Origin: Dryocosmus kuriphilus
Lineage: Eukaryota > Arthropoda > Insecta > Hymenoptera > Cynipidae
Direction: 5' to 3'
Assembly (NCBI GenBank): GCA_038277395.1
Contig: CM076189.1
Coordinates: 80,775,421 to 80,839,420 of the forward strand
Length of the DNA stretch: 64,000 nt
The notes under the pieces are model-generated. The model saw only the letters and a program-made list of their open reading frames with translations. It was not told the DNA's origin and did not search any database. Below are positions 56,601-64,000 of this stretch, one piece after another; position 1 is the first letter of the stretch, and every line of letters starts with the position of its first letter. Both the position numbers and the translations under genes were made by a program.

Positions 56601-57676
56601 TATTATATGTCAATCGATTTGTGTCGAAACATAGAATCTTTTCTAAGCTTACTTCGACTGACGAGAAAGGTGAAGAGGACGAGGAGGAAGATGATGACTT
56701 CCACACCTAAGAGTTAGAGAAGAACGTTTGCAGCATTAAAAGATTGACCCATTTTTGGGCCCTGAATCCAAATCTGCAAGCAGAATATGTCTAGCATGTA
56801 CGGATTATGAGATATTCTAACCTAAATATGCAAATTAGTCTTTTTCGGCATGTCATATTCCTCATGAGAAAATCTACGGAAATATGCGTATATGATTACT
56901 AACATGGTAAAATATTTACAAATGTAGTACATTTTATATCAAGAGACTCCATTTTTCGAGGTACCTAAGAATCATATAATAACTTCTATGCTTGCACCAA
57001 CTGAGGAGAATGAAGAGAAGGCGAAGGAGGATGAAGAAGAGGAGGACTTGAAGCCCTGAGAATTAGGGAAAGCGTTTTAAAAATTAGGATTCACTACCTT
57101 TGCTCACACTAGTGTTCATGCTAATAAAAGTATACACTCAAAGAGATAATTCTTCTGTTTCCTCTTGCAGATTCTCCTGTCAGGGATCCCGGTACATCTG
57201 TCACGTCTGCTCTTCGTGAAAGGTCCAGGTCACCTTCTTCTGCCTGGGTTCCTTCATCTCACAGACTATCTGAATTTGGATGCAGGCGGCTTATTCCCTA
57301 CTCGAATTCCAGCCGCATATTCGAATATCGAAGATACTTTTTTCCTGAAGATGAACGAATTAAAATGCTAGTAGAGTGTCACAAGTATCCGCCTATGCTT
57401 AAACAAGAATACATTGTATTATCAACAACAGATGGTGAGGTTTTCGCTATAGTGGAAAATATGGAGCGCCTTCGAGGAATATATAATTCCAGTGGAAGGC
57501 GAATAAAAGTACACATGCAGGGTGGCACCTTTGAACGTATGACCACAGCAGAAATCGCGGAAACTCCAGTAAACTCCCGCTGCAGAATCACATACTGGTT
57601 TGGGATTATAACCGTGAACTACAATTCTCTACAGAGTCTATACCGTTCAATTAGAACTGTGAATGAAATAAAATAA
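53671..57676 (+). CDS. Secreted protein gene B: three exons, paralogue of gene A
   Basis: Exons are 53671-53728, 54719-54802 and 57171-57676, giving 215 residues. Exon 1 encodes MKILKNIVFLTFVCFTDFK, a signal peptide, with the same T|GTAAGT donor. Exon 2 is again 84 nt (acceptor TTAG, donor C|GTAAGT). Exon 3 follows CTCTTGCAG and is open to a TAA at 57674-57676 that overlaps AATAAA. The protein is longer than A by eight residues, mostly at the C-terminus (RTVNEIK). Cys20 and the Cys in S-R-C-R-I are shared with A, while other cysteines differ. Most residues of exon 3 match A, with gaps only in the Ser-rich stretch. Both copies look intact and could be expressed. Function unknown. Confidence 0.75.
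53729..54718. other. Gene B intron 1
   Basis: Aligns with both ends of intron 1 of A but lacks the mariner-like element, so it serves as the empty site. It contains the AT word repeat at 53995-54190. No gene. Confidence 0.6.
54719..54802 (+). CDS. Gene B exon 2 (84 nt), FDLNTPLDS motif
   Basis: Residues 20-47. G-R-F-D-L-N-T-P-L-D-S aligns without gaps to G-R-L-D-L-N-I-P-L-D-S of A, and again fits (L/F)-D-L-N-x-P. The flanks vary (A-E-G-S versus A-E-R-Y; P-I-R-E-K-P versus Q-I-R-A-E-T). Confidence 0.7.
54803..55764. other. Gene B intron 2, 5' part
   Basis: Begins GTAAGTAG. Has two pyrimidine-rich tracts of TCCTCC/TCATCC type (54935-55030 and 55250-55320). No gene. Confidence 0.5.
55765..56307. 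mobile_element. Foldback (palindromic) element in gene B intron 2, ~540 bp
   Basis: Two arms of about 260 bp are near-inverse copies meeting at about 56030. The left end TTTGATGCGCTGAATCCGAA is matched inversely by ATTCAGCGCATCAAAG at the right end. TTTCGCGGAGATAT and GGCGTCCTTATTA recur inversely at the centre. An RNA transcript of the intron would fold into one long hairpin. Open frames inside are arm artefacts. Confidence 0.8.
56308..57170. other. Gene B intron 2, 3' part
   Basis: Paralogous in patches to 36340-36490 and 38340-38610 of gene A. It includes purine-rich tracts (56665-56700 and 57005-57055) and ends in CTCTTGCAG. No gene. Confidence 0.5.
57171..57676 (+). CDS. Gene B exon 3, main body
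   Basis: Begins SPVRDP, then LRERSRSPSS, LSEFGCRRLIP, RRYFFPEDERIKMLVE, EYIVLSTTDGEVFAIVENM, GIYNSSGRRIKV, FERMTTAEIAETPV and ITVNYNSLQSLYRSI. The frame is open from the acceptor; the first internal Met is only at 57365, so the exon would be missed without splicing. Confidence 0.7.
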
Positions 57677-57900
57677 TTATTAAGCTAAGGTAACAGTGAT
57701 TTTTATTCACAAATGATGTGCACAATATTTCTTTTACAATATACAAATGCCAATTTTTTTGAGTTGTTAATCTATGAAAGTAAGACTTGATATGTAATAT
57801 ATATGTTTGAATATATAATTTAACACTTTTCTTGGATAATTCGAGTTTGTTGCATTTAAATCGCATTGTTATTAAAAAGAGGTCACATTTTAAGACAAAA
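57677..57900 (+). repeat. 3' flank of gene B, cut by the Transib-like element
   Basis: Follows the flank of A and copy 0 (TAACACTTTTCTTGGATAAT, GTTATTAAAAAGA, ACATTTTAAGACAAAA) and stops exactly at CACAGTGG. Confidence 0.6.
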
Positions 57901-60740
57901 CACAGTGGGATAGGAGCTCATTAAATTTATCCAGAACTCAAGGTGAAAATTTGACCAAAAGGAAATCTTTATTTTTTGCGCATATGGTATCGTAGATAGA
58001 AAAAAAAATTTCAAGAGCTCTCATTTACAAATAGCGTCTCTGGATTCTGTCCAAATCGTAAAATGGCTTACAGTCAAGGTCCTCAAAAATTTTTAAAAAA
58101 GAAATGATTAAATTCTTCAATTTGGTAATTTCAATGTTTAAAGTTTTTGCAATTCATTAAAAATGTTTCCGAAGTATCTGTTGGTACTAAATATCTTTTA
58201 ATATTTGATTAATTACGAGTGGAAGAAGAGTTTACATGCACATTTTTTAAGTTTTCAATAATGGATATCTTCAAGTTTAAAAATACTACGAAGTACCACG
58301 TCCTTTTGAAGTTTTCATGGAACTATTCTTCTCGCTAATTATTGAAGTTTCAAATGTGTTGCTACTGGCTGCTACTTTTGGGTTTTAATGAAGTTATGCA
58401 CATATTTCGGAGCCAATATCAATTTCGTGTTTTTTACGTAATAGCATATTGCTGCTGATTAATTGCTCAAAAAATTCTCTCCTTCTCCCTGAAACTTACT
58501 CTCCATATCTCCTTTGCTTTTATCCCAGTCATTCTTTTTCTTAGAATGACATTTCTCGGAGCGATAATACATAATTTTGTTAGTTGGAGTTTTGTGTCAA
58601 AGTGGAAACTTCCAGTTTTACCAAAGGCGAAATTCTAAATGTTCTTTTTAATCTATCTGAGCCTGAAGCTGAGCTGGATAATATTGACGCCACCGTTGCT
58701 TATATTTTACAGAAACAGAAATCGCAAGTCGGAGATCTTGAAGCCACTCAATCATGATATTTGAGAATTCGTCTGAGAAGTCTTAGAGACAATCGGAATC
58801 GAAAGTGGCAGGAAGTAAAATGAACAGAAAAGATATTTGAATATAAAATAAAGGTTGGTTGAATTCAAAGCTTTATATTCCTGATTTGAACCTTCAAAAA
58901 CTGAACTGTACACCTAATGGTTTGAGTCCTTCGACTCTTTTCTTTAACTTATCATCTGAGAGGTCAAAACGTTGAACAGCAAAGTAGTTTCAAATAAAAA
59001 TGGAAATTCTCCCATGAAACTTTTAAGTGCCTGTCGTTATGCAGCAAGAAAGTCAGGGGAAAAAGATTTGGCTACAGTTCTCAAAGAGATTTAAGAGACT
59101 CCTCCTGCAAAAATGAGGAATCTGGTACAAGATTCTAAACTAAAACTAAACTCTGGAGAGGCATTTTCTTATATGCTAGATCGATCCGTTTCTAAAGCCG
59201 ATTACATAAGTATGCGTTGTTTAGTAAAACAGCAAAGTGCTTATATTTTCCCTGCGTATCTACACGTTAGAGTTGTCAAGGAACAATGCGGACCACCGGA
59301 AGGACTTGTGTCTATTACTGATAATGGAGCTAGAGTCTCACTTCAAGGACTACTGAACCATACTGCTAAACCAATTGTTGATTTACAAACATAAGTAATT
59401 CTTCAATATATCCAGAATGAAAGTTTGACAGAATTCGGAGTAGTATTGATATGCTCTTGGGGTTTCGATGGAAGTTGAGGTTATTCTTTGTATAAGCAGC
59501 AATAAAAAAATAGGCCTGATTCGGTTATGAATGGTGAAAACTTGTTTGCTAGAACTCTCATTCCAATGCGTTTATTAACTTCATCGAATGTAATATTATG
59601 GCATAATCGAGCATCACAATCCGCAACATCCTGTGGTCCAATTAAGCTGTTATATATAGATGTTATTTTAAAATAAAATACAAGAGTTGACAAACAGTTT
59701 GAGAAATTAGAAGCTTATCAACATTCTTTAGGCACTGGCAATGTCAAAATTATATTTCATTTCTGTTTGTTTATGACTCTCATAGATGGGAAGGTGTTAA
59801 ATATTATACCAGATAAAACATCTATGCAAACTTGTCCCATCTGTCATGCAACTTCTAAACATTTCGATAAACTATCTAATATATTGTCTGAAATCTTCTT
59901 TCCAAATGCGAAGTCACTGCTATATGGAGAGGGTCCTCTGCATGCGTGGATACGTTTTTTTGAAACCTGCTTACATATCTCTTACAGATTGGATGTGAAA
60001 GCATGGCAAATCAGAAGCACGGTGAAAAAGGCAATTTTGGTAAAAAGAAAAATTGAGATCCAAAGAATTCTTTAGGAAAAATTAGGGCTCAAAGTGGATA
60101 GAACTAAAGCGGGTGGAAACGGAACCATTAATGATGGCAATATTGCTCGCCGAGCTTTCGAGTACCCTGAATTTCTAAGAGAATGTTTGGGACCAGATCA
60201 TCAGATGCTTCTCAACTTCAAGAAAATCTTAATATCGTTATCCATACAACTTCCAACAGAGCAGCTTCTTTTTTACAAACTATGCAAATCTACAAGATTC
60301 TTTCCATGGCGCAGAAATTAGAAAAAATAGTTAATTGCCTGTAGGAATACTTGGAGAAGAAGCCTCTGAAGCGCGAAATAAGCATTATAAGAAATACAGA
60401 CATGGTTACAGCAGAAAGAGCAGTCATTATACAAATTTTTACGATTTGTTTTATAGGACCAAGGACATATCTGACCCGCAAGTTTCTTCTTTTAATCTCA
60501 AAGCAGCATGATTTCAGAAAAGAAAGCGAACACAATTACCTCCATAAGTGCGAAATTTGCTTGCTGTTCACAAAGATGTTCCCATGTCGTGTAATGAAAA
60601 AGATGCAGATGCGGAAACTGACAGTAAAGAATTTGAAGAAGAGTAAATTGGTCTCTCAGACTTTTATTTTCTTCTATATGCAGAAGAAATAGCTTTAGGA
60701 GATGAACTTGAAGATACGTAGATGACTAATTACACGTAAT
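57901..60740 (+). mobile_element. Transib/RAG1-like DNA transposon, decayed, 3' end not found
   Basis: The left boundary at 57901 is set by loss of paralogy to the other gene flanks and starts CACAGTGG, which contains the RSS-like heptamer CACAGTG typical of Transib termini. A broken transposase of the same polarity follows at 58590-60700. No matching CACTGTG end is visible near 60740, and the paralogous flank does not resume, so the right end is deleted. Confidence 0.6.
58590..60700 (+). pseudogene. Transib/RAG1-like transposase, decayed
   Basis: The N-terminal part at about 58594-58755 includes KVETSSFTKGEILNVLFNLS. A middle block contains TPNGLSPSTLFFNLSS (from broken frames at about 58910-58960). 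The core has VSITDNGARVSLQGLLNHTA (in 59113-59394), then a C-S-W-G-F-D-G-S block near 59457-59475, ending in a stop, which is the proposed first catalytic Asp. LIDGKVLNII...CPICHATSKH, GPLHAWIRFFETCLHISYRL, GGNGTINDGNIARRAFEYPE and LGEEASEARNKHY-like residues (about 60350-60385, with the final Glu) follow. Order and motifs match Transib as I know it. Many stops. Confidence 0.55.
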
Positions 60741-61372
60741 GAGACGAAATAATTTTAAGCATGTTCCGAAAAAGCTTAGAATCTTAACTTAATTTAAAAT
60801 AAAAAACTTAGAAGATGCGGATCTTAATTTAAAGTATTATTGAATTTCTTAATTTAACTAAATAAAATACCTAGAAAATTTTCTAAAAATTGTTAAGGCG
60901 TCTATATTTTTGAATTTATAAAAATTTTACCATTTGTTTTAAAAACCTGAAAAACAAGAAAGTGAAATTTTTTGTTTGGTTACCCTTAATAAATTTCACT
61001 AATTTAACTGGATAAAAAAACCCACGAGATTCAACTGGACCTCAAGAAATTGAGAATTTAAAAGAAGTTGCGTTAACCAATTTTTTTTTAAATAATTGAA
61101 TTCTTATACATAACACAGAAGTTTAAATGATAAAGAAAATGGTTTTGACTTTTATTTTACTGATTATATCATGCAGTCTTTAGAAAAAATTATAATCTTT
61201 AATAATTCTGATTACCTAAAGTTTTTATGTAACAAATCTAGCAAATACGAAAAATTTCAAAATACGAGAACGAATATATTCATGTTTCATAGTATCTTTA
61301 TAAAGAATAAATGAAGCTTCATTGCCAGATAAATGTAATAAAAGAGAGTATATATAGCAGCCATTTACAAAG
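60741..61372 (+). promoter_or_regulatory. Promoter-only relic of a further gene copy
   Basis: Colinear with the upstream flanks of A and B, with GAATAAATGAAGC, CCAGATAAATGTAATAAAAGA and GTATATATAG (61348-61357) followed by CAGCCA. Just after TTACAAAGAG (about 61373) it jumps to sequence homologous to the 3' flank of A (ATTATGTACTTCCACACA; compare 40180). All three exons are missing. Confidence 0.6.
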
Positions 61373-61862
61373 AGATTATTATGTACTTCCACACACTTCA
61401 AGGAATTTCGTAATATGTGAAAACTTTTAAAAGGGCTTTTAGAAGATTCTAAAAATTAAAAAATATTTGCAAGACAATCAAGAATTTTTGAATAATTTTA
61501 CTAACAATGATGGAACCAAAATTTGTGAAAAAATGTTAATCTTCAAAATTTTCACTTATTTTATAAGATTCTTAACTGCTTGCATTAATTTCCTGCTATT
61601 TTCAGGGTTCTAAGAGTTTTATAGGTCTAAGGGATCTCATATGTAACGATAAAAATGTATTGCAAGCCACAAGCTTGCAAATTTCAGATTATCAATGATC
61701 TAGTATTTGTTATTTTTATTAATTTTGAACTTAAAGCTGATTTATGAAGATACGGAAACTGCATAATGAATTTATCCAATTACCTTATAACAATAACGAA
61801 TATTAAACACTACTTCACTATTTTTCATTTCTTATCATTTCCATCATAATAATTCCAATATA
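61373..61862 (+). repeat. 3' flank of the exon-less gene copy
   Basis: Matches 40175-40640 in order (TTTTACTAACAAT(G/C)ATGGAA, AATCTTCAA(A/G)ATTTTCACTTA, TTCACTATTTTT, TTCTTATCATTTCCA). Confidence 0.65.
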
Positions 61863-62700
61863 GGCCGTCTGGTTCTGTGCTGGTTTGTGATGGACATGTG
61901 CGAGATGTGGAAGTACAAGTGTATGGATTTAAGGTGAAAAGTGAAAAATGAGAGACTGGATAAGTGGGTAAAAGGTGAAGAAAGGTCAAGTTGTTTAGTA
62001 GAAGTGAAGGCGAGAGACAGAATTGACAGACGGAGGCAAAAACTGAATAGAAAAAATTGACACGTGGGAAAGTGAGGTTAGAGTGCCGAATCGGAAGGAC
62101 GAGGAAGGAAGTGATGAAACTAGAGGGACATGCGCGGGAAGAAAATACGAAATGTATTGGAACTTGGTGGTTGCGATGGCTAAGCGAAACAGCGGGAACA
62201 GAAGAGGAAGGTGGCGGTGGCGGTAACAGCTGGCGCCAAGTACAAAAGTGGTAGGTAGTGAAAGAACGGAGGGAGAACAGCAACACGCAATTCAACTTGT
62301 AGGGCATTGGAGTGAAGGTTTAGTGGTCAGCTAGGCAGCGAAAAAAAGAAGGAGGGCGGAGAAATGAGCGAGAAAGAAAACAAGCGGGAGAAAAAGGAGC
62401 AGGTGTACTGGAATTGCATCAGGAACCAACAGGAGCAATTCTGGGGGAAATAAGGACAAAGTGGGATAGGACGAGGGCCCTAGAAAGAGTGGAACGAGAA
62501 AAGGAAAAGATGAACTTCGAGGAGAAGTGGGAGAAGATGCAGAAAGGGGAGATGGAATTTTCGCCGCCAACCCTCTCCATTCTCTTCCACCACTACTTTG
62601 CTCGTCGGCAAAGAGTTCTCCCTTCAGCGTAGGTAGTGTGTTCGGTCTGTTCGCCGCTGGCTTACTTTTACCGCGCATGTGCCGTGGAGCGCGCGCTTTT
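61863..62700. mobile_element. Unidentified purine-rich insertion
   Basis: Composition changes abruptly at 61863 (GGCCGTCTGG) and back at about 62700. It interrupts the paralogous flank after TTCCAATATA. It resembles the purine-rich LINE in style (Lys/Arg/Glu-rich open stretches at 62057-62254 and 62414-62632), but I see no RT, endonuclease or transposase motif. Probably a truncated or non-autonomous element. Confidence 0.35.
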
Positions 62701-63225
62701 TTAAATTTACTAAATAAGATATTTTCATTAGTGATTACAAATTGTAGTCAAATAAAAAATACGAAAGGTTTTTTTAACCAAAAAATGAACAAATGCTGAT
62801 TCTGAGTCAGATTTAGAGTAAAAAAATTAGGAAATTGAAGATAAAATACATTAAGGAATGTTTGCATGATCCTAAATGTAATTTCCAAAATTTTCAACTT
62901 ATAATCTAGAAATATATTAATAGTTTATGAAAAACAAATAATGTTTCAGCAACAATAATGTGATTATACATTATAAATAAACAGATATAAGTAGTAATAT
63001 TTAACATGGAAATGTGTCAGAAACTTGAAATTCTTATTTTCCATGTGACTGATGAAATTTACAACGGATATAGTGTAAAAATGATATAAAACTAAATAAA
63101 ATAAAAATGAAATATATGAAATACGATAAAAAATGTTTTAGGTCCTTTAAACTCTTTATAGCATATCTTAGTTTGTATTTAGAATTCGTCAAATTACCAA
63201 TATTAAGGTTGGATAAACATTATGG
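62701..63225. other. AT-rich spacer, nothing identified
   Basis: No open frame with features, no repeat that I can link to the rest of the window. Confidence 0.4.
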
Positions 63226-64000
63226 TGTCATACGGAGGTTCAATTTTGATCGAAAACACGAAAGTCGCAGTGTCAGAAAACTTTTTTGAAACTTTATTAT
63301 TAGCCTTTTTTTCCTGCTTTTACGAATGCATTAATGAGACTGATTTTGAGAGTCAGTAAAATCGAAACCAAAAATGCTTTTGTCTGTATTATGGCCATTT
63401 CGAGGAGGTTTCGGTAAGAAACGTTTTGTTTCGTCTTCTGGAGCTTGAAAAGAATATTTTAAACATATACAGAAGATTTTGAAGCGTACATTTGAAAATA
63501 TTTGTGAAAAAGTGTCACTTTCATAATTATAAAAATTCAAATCTGAAATTATTATCATAAACATAACCTCAATTTTGATCGGAAGCACGAATTTCACAGT
63601 GTCAAAAATTTTTTGAAACTCAAATGCTTTTGTTCGTGAGAGAAGATTTGGTTAATTATATTATCATTTCGAGGAGATTTTGATAAGAAATGTTTAGTTA
63701 GGGTGTGTTTGAAAAGTATATTTTAAAGGAATAGAAAAGGTTCTTGTGAGTACATTCCTGAATAAAAATAAATAAATAATCAAAATAAATCATTCCTAAA
63801 TAAAAATTGTGACTTTCATAAGAATTCCAAACTGAAATTGTTATTATAAACATAACCTCAGTTTTTATCGGAGACGCAAATTTCGCATTAGCAAAAAACG
63901 TTCTTGCAACTTGAATATTATCCGTTTTTGCACTGCTTTTGTGATTGTTTTTAGATTATATAGGAAAATGTGATTGATACGAGGGCCTACCCAAAAGAAA
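63226..64000. repeat. Short tandem repeat of ~290-340 bp, three partial units
   Basis: The sequence TCAATTTTGATCG(A/G)AA(A/G)CACGAA...AGTGTCA(G/A)AAA...TTTTTTGAAACT occurs at about 63240 and 63571 and in more diverged form at about 63851. AACATAACCTCA precedes the last two units. The third runs off the window end. The open frame on the - strand (63331-63597) is part of it. Confidence 0.6.

Noticed and set aside
57379..57591. Open frame on the - strand over gene B exon 3
   Set aside because: Antisense shadow of a conserved spliced exon.
1..64000. tRNA, rRNA or integrated virus genes
   Set aside because: I looked for cloverleaf-like stretches, rRNA-like blocks and capsid or envelope-like proteins on both strands and found none that I could support.

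Overview
This is eukaryotic, AT-rich DNA of insect type. It has spliced genes with GT-AG introns and dense non-LTR, DIRS, LTR, Tc1/mariner, Transib-like, Harbinger-like, Helitron-like and foldback elements, and no bacterial operons, rRNA or tRNA. I favour a hymenopteran because of the style of the LINEs and of the phased AT-rich repeats, but I cannot name the species.

Host genes. I can support only one host gene family. Two tandem paralogues on the + strand (A, exons at 32563-32620, 35645-35728 and 38612-39093; B, exons at 53671-53728, 54719-54802 and 57171-57676) share a 19-residue signal-peptide exon, an 84-nt micro-exon encoding (L/F)-D-L-N-x-P-L-D-S, and a roughly 160-residue last exon. 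Both introns are phase 1. Flanking DNA is duplicated too. A promoter-only relic lies at about 60780-61372. A 3'-flank-only relic of a further copy lies at about 8530-9627 and continues at 12417-13929. The window is therefore a tandem array of at least four units whose spacers have filled with transposons.

Layout. 1-8515: a decayed DIRS-like retrotransposon (ORF1, RT, RNase H, tyrosine recombinase, terminal repeats), carrying a Harbinger-like MITE (195-810) and a 3.7-kb foldback element (2580-6278) with its own broken gene. 8530-13929: flank of the lost copy, with a 2.8-kb LTR-like insertion (9628-12416). 13930-30850: one LINE with a 9-bp target duplication, split by an 11-kb terminal-inverted-repeat element (17035-28100) that contains about 61 units of a 163-bp satellite, and again by a Tc1-like element (about 28194-29363). 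30860-39093: gene A, with a mariner-like element in intron 1 and a LINE fragment in intron 2. 39094-40965: A flank. 40966-46640: irregular 0.4-1 kb tandem repeats with a Helitron-like insert. 47216-51520: a purine-rich LINE. 51535-57676: spacer and gene B. 57901-60740: a Transib/RAG1-like relic that begins with CACAGTGG. 60741-61862: promoter relic and flank. 61863-64000: an unidentified purine-rich insert, then AT-rich DNA with a short tandem repeat.

Main leads. (1) The duplicated secreted protein family has a conserved micro-exon motif resembling the plant EAR repression motif. (2) The satellite monomer is homologous to the terminal inverted repeat of the element that contains it, which suggests a satellite born from a transposon end. 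All protein family calls come from pattern recognition by eye; no database search was possible.
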